Source: Rhodospirillales bacterium (GTDB lineage Bacteria; Pseudomonadota; Alphaproteobacteria; Rhodospirillales; Casp-alpha2). From it: a stretch of DNA of 14,946 nucleotides. The stretch spans positions 1 to 14,946 of the forward strand of contig JANRAT010000310.1 of assembly GCA_030727885.1 (NCBI GenBank), written 5' to 3'. The notes under the pieces were generated by a model. It saw only the letters and a list, made by a program, of their open reading frames with translations. It was not told where the DNA came from and did no database searches. A program made the translations under genes and the position numbers. Every line of letters starts with the position of its first letter. Position 1 is the first letter of the stretch. Of the stretch, positions 1-7,280 are shown in pieces.

Positions 1-1042
1 CCAGATTGACGGCCTCGATCAGATTGTGATTGACGTAGGCATAGACGCCGGGCTGTCTGAAGGTATACAGCGCCGCACCGGCCGAGCCGCCACGAATGAA
101 CCAGGTTTCCTGATCACGCAGTGGCGCGTTGTTGAACTTGCCGGTTTCCCAGACCAGATCGCCGTGACCGCCGATAAGGTGCGGCCGCGTGTCGCGATTG
201 GCCTGTGTGTGCACGATCAGCACGGTTTCACCGACGTTGGCTTTCAGGGCGTTGTCGCCGGTCAGTGCACCGGCCTTGCCGTTGAAGACGACGTGCGACG
301 GGATCAGACCGTTCATCACGGCAAGGGTGTCGGCATAGGCGCTGCCGTGGTCCTTGAAGCGCATGAATTCGCCGTCCTTGTCGCGCGGCACATAGAAGTC
401 GTTTTCGCCGATGTAGAACAGCTTGTCGTATTTGACCGGACGACCCTTGTCGTCCTTCAGGCCATCGCGCGGCAGGATCATGATCGCACCGCTCATCCCG
501 GAAACCACATGCCACGGGATCATCGGACCGCCCGGTGCGCAGTGGTAAACGAATGTGCCCGGCCTTGTCGCCTTGAAGCGGAGAACCGTTTTCTCGCCGG
601 GATTGACCAGCGTCAAAGCACCGCCACCAAGACCACCGGTCGCAGCGTGAAAGTCGATGTTATGCTGCATGGAATTTTCCGGCGGATTGATCAGGGTCAG
701 TTCCACATAGTCGCCTTCGTGCACCACCATCAGCGGACCCGGGATCGAGCCATTGAAGGTCATGCCCTGCATCATCGTGCCGTCACCGTCGATCTCGACT
801 TCCTTTTCGATGATCGTCATTTCGAATTCGATAATGGCCGGCGCCGAAGTCGCGATCTGTTCATGATCATGGACGAACGGCGGAGGGACCAGTTTGACTT
901 TCCGGCGCGCCAGCTTGCTGAGATCGGGCTTCTTGCTGGTTGCCGACGTGGTTTCGGCAGCCATGGCTATTCTCTGTGTCAACAGAGTGGGCGCAGCGGC
1001 TGCCATAGCCGTACCCATGAGAACGGAGCGACGTGTAAGCAT
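1..1042 (-). CDS. nirK: Copper-containing nitrite reductase NirK (C-terminus cut by window edge)
   Basis: Periplasmic enzyme reducing nitrite to nitric oxide in denitrification. I translated 347 codons; family members are usually about 30 residues longer, so only the tail is missing. The N-terminus is a Tat signal (TRRSVLMG, residues 3-10), as expected for a cofactor protein exported folded. Both cupredoxin domains are visible. Type 1 copper ligands are His127 ([11 protein letters not shown]), Cys168 (YHCAP), His178 and Met183 (WHVVSGM); type 2 ligands are His132, His167 and His339 (YVNHNLIEA); the catalytic pair is Asp130 and His293 (PHLIGGH). The [12 protein letters not shown] spacing is the form found in alphaproteobacterial class I NirK. 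ATG at 1042 is chosen for the TAGGAG ribosome site about 8 nt upstream and because it starts the Tat signal. Its downstream neighbour lies outside the window. Family assignment is near certain. Confidence 0.97.
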   Translation of the reverse strand, partial: MLTRRSVLMGTAMAAAAPTLLTQRIAMAAETTSATSKKPDLSKLARRKVKLVPPPFVHDHEQIATSAPAIIEFEMTIIEKEVEIDGDGTMMQGMTFNGSIPGPLMVVHEGDYVELTLINPPENSMQHNIDFHAATGGLGGGALTLVNPGEKTVLRFKATRPGTFVYHCAPGGPMIPWHVVSGMSGAIMILPRDGLKDDKGRPVKYDKLFYIGENDFYVPRDKDGEFMRFKDHGSAYADTLAVMNGLIPSHVVFNGKAGALTGDNALKANVGETVLIVHTQANRDTRPHLIGGHGDLVWETGKFNNAPLRDQETWFIRGGSAGAALYTFRQPGVYAYVNHNLIEAVNL

Positions 1043-1086
1043 CTTCAAATCTCCTAAATAAGTCACAATCATTGAAACTATTCAGG

Positions 1087-1128
1087 AGTGTAAATTGTCA
1101 GCCCTTTGGCTTCTTTGTGCGTGGACAA
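1087..1128 (-). promoter_or_regulatory. nirK promoter with candidate NnrR/FNR-family box
   Basis: On the minus strand TTGTC-CACG-CACAA (1128 to 1115) is a 14-bp imperfect dyad with the TTG-N8-CAA frame of FNR/NnrR/DNR sites; the CACAA half resembles NnrR boxes described upstream of Rhodobacter nirK. A TACACT hexamer (1092 to 1087) lies where a -10 would sit if the box were centred at -41.5 (start near 1080, leader about 38 nt), the geometry of a class II activator site. Both elements are seen directly; regulation by low oxygen and nitric oxide is inferred. Confidence 0.6.
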
Positions 1129-1142
1129 ACAATTCTGAACAA

Positions 1143-3752
1143 TCAGGGAGCGGGGGCAGGGGTTTGATCTTTGCTGGCCCGTGTCGTGTAGCGCTCAAAA
1201 GCGGCAAGACCGGCGGCGGCCAGGAACGGCAGGCTTTGTACCACCAGTGTCGAGGCAAAGATGTTGGTTTCAAGTGCCTCTGTCGTGTTGGCGAAGAAGA
1301 TAGCCCCGGCACCGATCATCAGCAAACCGCCAAGCCAGGCTTCGCGTTTTGCCGGGAACAGGGACTGTTTGGCGACGCCGCCCTTTTCGGTCCGCTTGAA
1401 GCCGAGCTTGACCCCGCTCAGGCCTTCTGCGACGGCTTTGCCGACGGTCATCTGCAAGCTCATGGCGGCCAGGGCAGCGCTGAGAATATGCTGCGGCTGG
1501 ATGCGCACGCGGACCAGATGCAGGATAAAGCAATGCAGCAGATTGACGATGAACATCGCCAGAATAGGCAGCGTGAACGGCAGCATCGGGATCAGCACGC
1601 CGACGAACAGGATCATCGGTACCCACAGCAAATTCAGAAACGCGGCCAGCACCCCGAAGGCATCCGACAGCCAGTAACACCAGCCAGTTATGAACTGCGC
1701 TTTCTGTGCGGTCGTCAGGGTCGGACTGGCCGGCATCATATGACGCCAGTGCTTGCGGATGATCTGCATCGCGCCAAAGGCCCAGCGCTGACGCTGCGTC
1801 ATGAAAGCCTGCAGGGTGTCGGGCAGTATGCCGAAACCGTAACGGCGGTTGGTATAGAGCGCCCCGTAACCGGCTTCGAACAGGCGGAGACCCAGTTCGG
1901 TATCTTCGGTGATGGTGTCGGTCGCCCAGCCGCCGACTTCGTCGAATGCGGACCGTCTGAGTAAAAGCATGGTGCCGTGTGCGATTACGGCATCGTTCTC
2001 GTTGCGCTGTACCATGCCGATGTCGAAGAACCCGGTGTATTCGCTGTTCATCACGGTTTTGAGGAAACTCTGCTCGCCGTCGCGGTGGTCCTGCGGGGCT
2101 TGTACCAGGCCAATGTTCGGATCGTTGAAGGCCGGCACCAGATCGTTCAGCCAAAGCGGGGTTACCGTGTAATCGGCATCCAGCAGGGCGATGATTTCGG
2201 CATCCGGGTCCATATCCTTGAGCGCCAGATTGAGCGCTCCGGCCTTGAAGCCGACGACGTTCAAAAGATTGAGAAACTTGAAGCGCGGGCCAAGTCTTTG
2301 GCAGGCCGCCTCGATCGGACGCCACAAGGCTTCGTCCGGCGTGTTGTTGAGTACCACCAAAACTTCGAAATTCGGATACTCCAGGTTCGCGACGCTTTCC
2401 AGAGTCTCGATCAGAACCTTGGGATTTTCACGGTAGGCCGGAATGTGCACCGAAACCTTGGGCCAGATATAGTCTTCCGGCACCGGTTGCGGTTTGTTGA
2501 TCAGGCGTTTGGGCGCAAAACCCAGGGTGACATCGGCAACCTCGTGGACCTTGACCAGCGTCATCAGCGACAACGGCACCATCAGCACAATACCGAATAC
2601 CCATGCGATGGCCGAGCCGGCGTTCAGATAGTTCTCGACCGGATACAGCAGGGCCAGCGACATTGGTGCGGCCAGCGCATTGCAGGCCAGCGAGAAGACA
2701 ATGGCATGACCGAACGTCGAGCGGATCAGGGTCAGCCCGACGACGCTGGCGAACAGGCTCAGGAACATCGCCAGCAGCATTCGCGGGTAGAATTTTGTAT
2801 CTCGGAAGTCGCCTTCGAGCGGGAATTTCAACTGCCCGTTGGCATTGAACAGTCCCCAGTACGCGCCGACACTCCCTTCGCGGGTTTTCCATGGCTGGTC
2901 GAAGGCTTCAATGATGTTGAAGGCGATCGACCGGTCGGTGGCGGTGCGCACGAACTCGCGGATGATGCTGGCCTGCAGGGTCGCACCGGTATCGGCGGCT
3001 TTGTTGTTGTAGCCTTTGGAAGGCCAGCCGAATTCGGCGATGACGATGCGCTTGCCGGGATAGGCGTCACGGATCGCCTGATAGCGGCCCATGGTATAGG
3101 CAATGGCATCTTCGATCTTGATCCCTTCCCAGTACGGCAGGATATGCACGGAGATGAAATCAACCTCGCGCACCAGTTCCGGGAACTTCAACCAGATATC
3201 CCAGGTTTCTGCGGTCGAGACCGGCTGGCGTGCGCTATGGCGGACCCGGCGTAGCAGATTGATCAGGTCTGTGACGGGCAATTCCTTGCGCAGCAGGGTT
3301 TCGTTGCCGACCATGATTTCGCGGATATTGGGACTGCGGTTGACCAGCTTTAAAAGGGCATCGACTTCAAGGGTGTTTTCAGCGGCATCGCCGCCGATCC
3401 ATGCACCGGCGATCACATACAGGCCGTGGTTGCGGGCCATTGCCGTCACCTCGGCATTGCGGCCGCGCGCCGAATACAGCCGGATGCCCCCGGTCACGGT
3501 CGCGATCGCCTTCAGTTCGCGGTTAACCCGCGCCTTGGTTGCTTCATCAAGGGGCAGGTACTGTTCCTCGGGCGGGCCGACGGTATAGGAAAGCGAGCTG
3601 ACGGCGTTGAGGATTGATGGCGGCGAGGCGGTCTCACGCAGGAACAGCCACAAACCGGCATGGAACAGAAGGACGATGATTGCCGCCAGGAAGGCGATGG
3701 TCAGAGGACCCTTTTGCCGTCCGATGACGGCGGCGGGCAGGCGTTTGTTCAC
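1143..3752 (-). CDS. GH17-GT2 membrane beta-glucan synthase/transglucosylase (NdvB type of Pseudomonas and Bradyrhizobium)
   Basis: A predicted 869-residue inner-membrane protein joining two enzymes. After an N-terminal membrane anchor (about 18-38) comes a GH17-like domain (about 50-315) with acid/base Glu151 (VGNET) and nucleophile Glu240 (IAEFGWPS). Two or three membrane segments follow (about 325-402), then a cytoplasmic family-2 glycosyltransferase (about 430-675) with Asp525/Asp527 (LLDADYT), the TED motif at 615-617 and Q653-RQ-RW. Four or more C-terminal membrane segments follow (about 690-850). This layout matches the NdvB proteins of P. aeruginosa and B. japonicum, which make cyclic or branched beta-1,3/1,6-glucans, the GH17 part acting as a non-Leloir transglucosylase. 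It is unrelated to Sinorhizobium NdvB, so no symbol is given. The start is GTG at 3752: a TAG immediately precedes it in frame and a GGGA lies 9 nt upstream. It follows the small exported protein by 16 bp, probably in one operon. Product linkage cannot be read from sequence. Confidence 0.92.
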   Translation of the reverse strand: MNKRLPAAVIGRQKGPLTIAFLAAIIVLLFHAGLWLFLRETASPPSILNAVSSLSYTVGPPEEQYLPLDEATKARVNRELKAIATVTGGIRLYSARGRNAEVTAMARNHGLYVIAGAWIGGDAAENTLEVDALLKLVNRSPNIREIMVGNETLLRKELPVTDLINLLRRVRHSARQPVSTAETWDIWLKFPELVREVDFISVHILPYWEGIKIEDAIAYTMGRYQAIRDAYPGKRIVIAEFGWPSKGYNNKAADTGATLQASIIREFVRTATDRSIAFNIIEAFDQPWKTREGSVGAYWGLFNANGQLKFPLEGDFRDTKFYPRMLLAMFLSLFASVVGLTLIRSTFGHAIVFSLACNALAAPMSLALLYPVENYLNAGSAIAWVFGIVLMVPLSLMTLVKVHEVADVTLGFAPKRLINKPQPVPEDYIWPKVSVHIPAYRENPKVLIETLESVANLEYPNFEVLVVLNNTPDEALWRPIEAACQRLGPRFKFLNLLNVVGFKAGALNLALKDMDPDAEIIALLDADYTVTPLWLNDLVPAFNDPNIGLVQAPQDHRDGEQSFLKTVMNSEYTGFFDIGMVQRNENDAVIAHGTMLLLRRSAFDEVGGWATDTITEDTELGLRLFEAGYGALYTNRRYGFGILPDTLQAFMTQRQRWAFGAMQIIRKHWRHMMPASPTLTTAQKAQFITGWCYWLSDAFGVLAAFLNLLWVPMILFVGVLIPMLPFTLPILAMFIVNLLHCFILHLVRVRIQPQHILSAALAAMSLQMTVGKAVAEGLSGVKLGFKRTEKGGVAKQSLFPAKREAWLGGLLMIGAGAIFFANTTEALETNIFASTLVVQSLPFLAAAGLAAFERYTTRASKDQTPAPAP

Positions 3753-3768
3753 CTAAGGCGGTCCCGGA

Positions 3769-4227
3769 TCATTTGGCTTTGGCGGACGCCGGGGCAGCAG
3801 GAGCTGTCGGAGTTTTCGCCGGTGTTGCCGGCGTCGGATTGGGCAGCGTGGTGCTGCTGGCGGCCGTCGCGGCAGTGACCGGGTCCAGCCAGCAGGCGGT
3901 GATCCGGGCCGTGACCAGCTCAGGCTTTTCAGGAACCGAACCTGTGACGGCGCAATCGAAGGACTGGCGGAGATGCACTTTCGGACAGTCGAAACGCTCG
4001 TACAGCGTGGTCATTTCATTGGCGGCGACAATGTCTTCACGAATGATCGACATCAATATCTTGTTACCGATCCAGGTGCAGCCGGCGTCAAATTGCGAGG
4101 GTTCGGGAACTGGCTTCTTGCGCAGGACCGGTGCAGTGGACTGGCTCTGGGCCTGAACGGTGACGGGTGCAGACAGCATTGCCGTCATCACGGTGATTAA
4201 TGTCAGGAGAACCGAAAGCTGTCGCAT
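3769..4227 (-). CDS. Small exported four-cysteine protein of unknown function
   Basis: I do not recognise this family. The 152-residue product begins with a clear Sec signal peptide (MRQLSVLLTL onward, likely cleavage after VQA, about residue 26). The mature part has a short globular region with exactly four cysteines (about residues 50, 81, 91 and 111; contexts DAGCTW, FDCPK, FDCAV, TACWL), which would allow two disulfides in the periplasm. It ends in a low-complexity Pro/Ala/Thr tail of about 40 residues that could cross the cell wall or be disordered. ATG at 4227 is preferred over an in-frame TTG at 4248, because the signal peptide starts there; neither start has a strong ribosome site. 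It lies 16 bp upstream of the GH17-GT2 synthase on the same strand, so a role as its periplasmic partner is plausible but only inferred from position. Confidence 0.8.
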   Translation of the reverse strand: MRQLSVLLTLITVMTAMLSAPVTVQAQSQSTAPVLRKKPVPEPSQFDAGCTWIGNKILMSIIREDIVAANEMTTLYERFDCPKVHLRQSFDCAVTGSVPEKPELVTARITACWLDPVTAATAASSTTLPNPTPATPAKTPTAPAAPASAKAK

Positions 4228-4305
4228 GGTGTTGGTTGTCCAATTCAAGAGTTCAACGCCGGACGTTTATCTATATGGGATGAGGGCCAAGCGCAAAGGT
4301 ATTTC

Positions 4306-4333
4306 TTGGAAAATTTGCTTCTTGTCGAATACT
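4306..4333 (+). promoter_or_regulatory. Possible sigma70-type promoter for the transglutaminase gene
   Basis: TTGGAA (4306-4311) and AATACT (4328-4333) are separated by 16 bp, giving a predicted start near 4340 and a leader of about 40 nt. They lie in the 154-bp gap between divergent genes (4228-4381). On the opposite strand a TATAGA-like hexamer near 4268-4275 could serve the exported-protein/synthase operon, but I found no convincing -35 for it. Confidence 0.35.
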
Positions 4334-4381
4334 AGCGGATCATGCTGCAGATGCGTATCCGCATTAACATGGGAGCTGTCG

Positions 4382-5191
4382 ATGGATTTTCGGATCGGTT
4401 ATGAGATGCAGTATTCGTTTCCACAACCGACGCCTGTTATTGCAATGCTGAATGTTCATTTTACGCGGGTTTCCGATCTGGCGAGTCCGGACCATATTCT
4501 GCTGCATCCGACCCAGCCGATTTCCGGATACCGCGACGGGTTCGGCAACTGGTGTTCGCGGTTTCTGGCGCCTGCCGGCGACATGACGATTACCGCTGAT
4601 GCGATCATTCACGACAGTGGCGAGTTTGATCCGGTGACGCCGAACATCGGCCAGGCCGAGGTGAATAAACTTCCCGAAGAAGCACTGGTGTTTCTGCTGC
4701 CGAGCCGCTTTTGCGACAGCGACCGCCTGCTGGATCTGGCCTGGACCCTGTTCGGCGCAACCGAGCCCGGTACGCAGCGTGTGCAGGCGGTCTGCGACTT
4801 CGTGCACAATCACATCTCGTTCGGCTATCATCATGCGCGTGTCACGCGGACCGCTTCCGAAGGTTACGAGGAAGGACTGGGTGTCTGCCGTGATTTTGCC
4901 CATCTGGCCGTGGCGTTTTGCCGGGCCCTGAATATCCCGGCGCGCTATTGCACCGGCTATATCTCTGACGAGGGGACGTCGCGTCCCTGGGCGCCGGGCG
5001 ATTTCGCGGCCTGGTTCGAAGCCTATCTCGATGGTCAGTGGCATATGTTCGATCCGCGCAACAATGTACCGCGCATGGGCCGGTTCCTGATGGCGCGGGG
5101 GCGCGATGCCGCTGATGTCGCGATGGTGACGACGTTCGGACAGAATACCCTGCAAAGTTTCAAGGTATGGACCGACAAGTTGCCCAGCTGA
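4382..5191 (+). CDS. Transglutaminase-like cysteine protein, family of bacterial small transglutaminase-fold proteins
   Basis: A 269-residue soluble protein with an N-terminal beta domain (about 1-75) and a transglutaminase/protease-like core (about 130-230). The catalytic Cys169 sits in GLGVCRDFAHLA, and Asp224 in HMFDPRNN occupies the usual Asp position. The position normally holding the catalytic His (HAWFE motif) is Ala209 in DFAAWFEAYL. I recall Ser or Ala there in related rhizobial-type proteins, so this may be a family trait and not damage. No signal peptide is visible. ATG at 4382 is chosen over an upstream in-frame start at 4160 for its GGGAG site (4371-4375) and because the longer form would run through the divergent gene's signal peptide. 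Such proteins are usually annotated as putative cysteine proteases or amidases; the substrate is unknown. The exported amidohydrolase gene follows after 67 bp. Confidence 0.9.
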   Translation: MDFRIGYEMQYSFPQPTPVIAMLNVHFTRVSDLASPDHILLHPTQPISGYRDGFGNWCSRFLAPAGDMTITADAIIHDSGEFDPVTPNIGQAEVNKLPEEALVFLLPSRFCDSDRLLDLAWTLFGATEPGTQRVQAVCDFVHNHISFGYHHARVTRTASEGYEEGLGVCRDFAHLAVAFCRALNIPARYCTGYISDEGTSRPWAPGDFAAWFEAYLDGQWHMFDPRNNVPRMGRFLMARGRDAADVAMVTTFGQNTLQSFKVWTDKLPS

Positions 5192-5258
5192 CAATTCTGC
5201 GCGGCCGGGCGGTTAAAATCTCATTGTCTTTGGTTATTCAATTATAAGGATGTACAGG

Positions 5259-6365
5259 ATGCGTCGCATTGCAGCCTTCGTTGTGGTGACTTTGTTGTGT
5301 CTGGGGGCGCTCGGCGTTCAGGCCGAGGATTTTTCGCCGGTGGCGCTGAAATTCGACCGTCCCGAACTTGAAAGCCGCTGGCGGGCAAGACTGCAGGGTT
5401 TCCTTGATGCCGGTGTCATCCCGCTGATCGACATGGAAACCAGCCTGCAGCAAGATCAGGTCGAAACATACATCCCGGACGCCTTGCCGGTGATGGACAA
5501 GCTCGGTTTTGCACTGATCGCCGCTGATGGCTATCAACGCGCAAAGGACGGATCCAAAGGCTATCGCTGGAGCACCTACATCCGCGCACTGGTCATCGAC
5601 TATCCCGACCGCTTCGTGCCGACGGCGAACGGCGGCACCAATCCGAACTGGCTGAAGGAGAAGGGCGGCGAGCCGACCGACTTCATCGATCAGATGGAAC
5701 AGCACGTCCGTGCCGGCATATACGCGAACATGGGCGAGTTTGATTTCCGTCATTACATGTCCAACCATCAGTGCAAGCAGGGCAAGACCGATCGCGACAG
5801 CGATATCGCGCTGACCAGTGAAAACGGTCATCGGGTGTTCAGGCTTTCGGCCAAAACCGGCGTGCCGTTCGTCATCCACCTTGAACCCGAAGATCAATCT
5901 CTGGATGATCTGGCGACGATGCTGAAGCAGTATCCGGGCGCCAACGTCATCGTTGCCCATTTCGGCCAGATCCGGCATCCGGAAAAGGAAACCCGGTTCA
6001 CACCGGAAACGGTGCGGCAGCTTCTCGGCACCTATCCGAACCTGTATTACGATCTGGCAACGGCTGAACCCAATCGCCGCTACCGGTGTTCGGATGTGGC
6101 AGCTGACGGGGTCATCTGGGATGGCCCGCTGAACGATCAGCGCGACACCCTGAGCCCCGCCTACAAGGTCATCCTGTCTGAGTTTTCATCACGCTTTGTC
6201 GCCGCCACCGATTATGGCGGCGGGCGCGAGCCGTGGCCGAGATTTCTGAGTGAGAAGGCAGAGAATCTGCGCCGTATCATGCAGGGGCTGCCGGATGAAG
6301 CGCAGCACAATATCGGCTACAGAAATGCCTGGAAACTGCTGACCGGCAAACCCTGGGCACCGTGA
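5259..6365 (+). CDS. Exported amidohydrolase-fold (COG2159-like) protein with altered metal site
   Basis: A 368-residue protein with a Sec signal peptide (MRRIAAFVVVTLL, cleavage likely after VQA near residue 22) and a TIM-barrel amidohydrolase pattern: VPFVIHLEP (His207), VIVAHFGQ (His234) and FVAATDYGGG (Asp318) match the strand-5, strand-6 and strand-8 ligands of amidohydrolases. The strand-1 HxH motif, normally in a D-x-H-x-H context, is replaced by D58-M-E60-T-S62, so canonical metal binding is changed; Glu60 might substitute. GEF at about 159-161 lies near strand 4. ATG at 5259 is preferred to ATG at 5250, because AAGGA (5246-5250) is about 8 nt upstream of 5259 and overlaps 5250. It probably shares a transcript with the transglutaminase-like gene, 67 bp upstream with no clear promoter in between. 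The reaction is unknown; a periplasmic hydrolase or lactonase is the best guess. Confidence 0.88.
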   Translation: MRRIAAFVVVTLLCLGALGVQAEDFSPVALKFDRPELESRWRARLQGFLDAGVIPLIDMETSLQQDQVETYIPDALPVMDKLGFALIAADGYQRAKDGSKGYRWSTYIRALVIDYPDRFVPTANGGTNPNWLKEKGGEPTDFIDQMEQHVRAGIYANMGEFDFRHYMSNHQCKQGKTDRDSDIALTSENGHRVFRLSAKTGVPFVIHLEPEDQSLDDLATMLKQYPGANVIVAHFGQIRHPEKETRFTPETVRQLLGTYPNLYYDLATAEPNRRYRCSDVAADGVIWDGPLNDQRDTLSPAYKVILSEFSSRFVAATDYGGGREPWPRFLSEKAENLRRIMQGLPDEAQHNIGYRNAWKLLTGKPWAP

Positions 6366-6375
6366 GCGGGAGGCC

Positions 6376-6433
6376 GAAAACAAGGCCCGCTCCCCGCTGA
6401 GCCGCTCAGCTCGAAGGGAACGGGCCTGTTTTC
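6376..6433. terminator. Bidirectional rho-independent terminator between convergent genes
   Basis: The arms GAAAACAAGGCCCGCTCCC (6376-6394) and GGGAACGGGCCTGTTTTC (6416-6433) pair over about 17-18 bp with one bulged A and one C/A mismatch. A smaller dyad GCTGAGC-C-GCTCAGC (6396-6410) sits inside the loop. The outer A- and T-rich ends give a short U tract on either strand. It lies between the stop codons of the amidohydrolase gene (plus strand) and the binding-protein gene (minus strand), so it can end both transcripts. Confidence 0.85.
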
Positions 6434-6452
6434 AGAGGTTTGGCCGAAGAGA

Positions 6453-7244
6453 TCAGAGTGTCGGCAGCGGCGGCAGTTTCTGGCCGAACCATTTTTCCGA
6501 CAGCGTGTTCAGATCGCCACCCAGCTTTTTGTGCAGGATGAAGACGTTGACCCACTGCAGCATGTTCATTTCGCCGGCTTTAACGCCCATGAATGCCGGA
6601 GAATCCTTAATGATGAACTTGGTTTCGACATTCAGCTTGGGATTGTCGGCAGTCACTTTGGCGGCCACCGTGTTGCCGGTAACCAGCACATCAACCTGAC
6701 CGGCGACGAACGCCGAGATGGTTGCGGCGTTATCACCGAAGCGGGTGATCGAGGCCGATTTCGGTGCAATCTTGCTGAGTTCCAGGTCTTCCAGCGTACC
6801 ACCGGTCAGACCGACCTTCTTGCCGGCAAGATCCTCGACGGACATGATTTTCATGTCCTTGCTGGCAAAGGCGCCGGAAAAGAACGGCGCATAGGCCGAC
6901 GAGAACCAGATCGATTTGGCGCGCGTCGGATTGGCACCCATCGATGAGATGACGAGATCAACCTTGCCCGACGTCAGATAGGGAATGCGCTGTTTCGAGG
7001 TCAGCGGCACGAGCTCAAGTTCGACACCCAGTTCCTTGGCGACCAGACCGGCAACGTCGACGTCATAGCCTTCGTGCTTCAGATCCTTGCCGACCGAACC
7101 GAACGGCGGGAAGTTTTCCGGCACGCCGATCTTGACCTTGCCGGCTTTGAGAATGTCTTCCATCTGGTCCGCATGGGCGGCACCGGTGCTGGCGATTGCC
7201 AGGGTCATCGCAAGAGCGATTGCTTTGCCAATTTTCTTATACAT
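6453..7244 (-). CDS. Periplasmic substrate-binding protein of a polar-amino-acid-type ABC importer (SBP family 3)
   Basis: A 263-residue protein with a Sec signal peptide (cleavage likely AHA-DQ near residue 25; no lipobox) and a two-lobe family-3 binding fold: KVKIGVPENFPPFG (37-49), GYDVDVAGLVAKELGV (59-74), ISSMGANPTRAKSIWF (99-114) and VGLTGGTLED (144-153). By gap-free comparison with HisJ/GlnH, the carboxylate-binding Arg (R108) and Thr (T150) are present. The Asp that binds the ligand alpha-ammonium (the VDAVxxD position) is Gly190, and a helper Ser is Gly103. This suggests a ligand with a carboxylate but no normal free amino group. It is the last gene of the importer operon, 36 bp after the permease, and ends at the bidirectional terminator. 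Family certain; ligand inferred. Confidence 0.95.
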   Translation of the reverse strand: MYKKIGKAIALAMTLAIASTGAAHADQMEDILKAGKVKIGVPENFPPFGSVGKDLKHEGYDVDVAGLVAKELGVELELVPLTSKQRIPYLTSGKVDLVISSMGANPTRAKSIWFSSAYAPFFSGAFASKDMKIMSVEDLAGKKVGLTGGTLEDLELSKIAPKSASITRFGDNAATISAFVAGQVDVLVTGNTVAAKVTADNPKLNVETKFIIKDSPAFMGVKAGEMNMLQWVNVFILHKKLGGDLNTLSEKWFGQKLPPLPTL

Positions 7245-7280
7245 CTGCGTAAAGTCTCCTGTGGGTCTACGGGTTTATGA

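Noticed and set aside
26..1057. 343-codon open frame on the plus strand
   Set aside because: Antisense shadow of nirK, whose minus-strand frame carries all copper ligands; the plus-strand product has no recognisable motif.
1095..3254. Long plus-strand open frames (1095-1964 and 1977-3254) and minus-strand frames 1270-2325 and 2428-2892
   Set aside because: Shadows of the GH17-GT2 gene; low-complexity Arg/Gln/His-rich products typical of alternate frames in GC-rich coding DNA.
4364..5194. 276-codon minus-strand frame opposite the transglutaminase gene
   Set aside because: Shadow; the plus frame has the clear Cys/Asp motifs and a ribosome site.
5238..5978. 246-codon minus-strand frame
   Set aside because: Shadow of the exported amidohydrolase-like gene.
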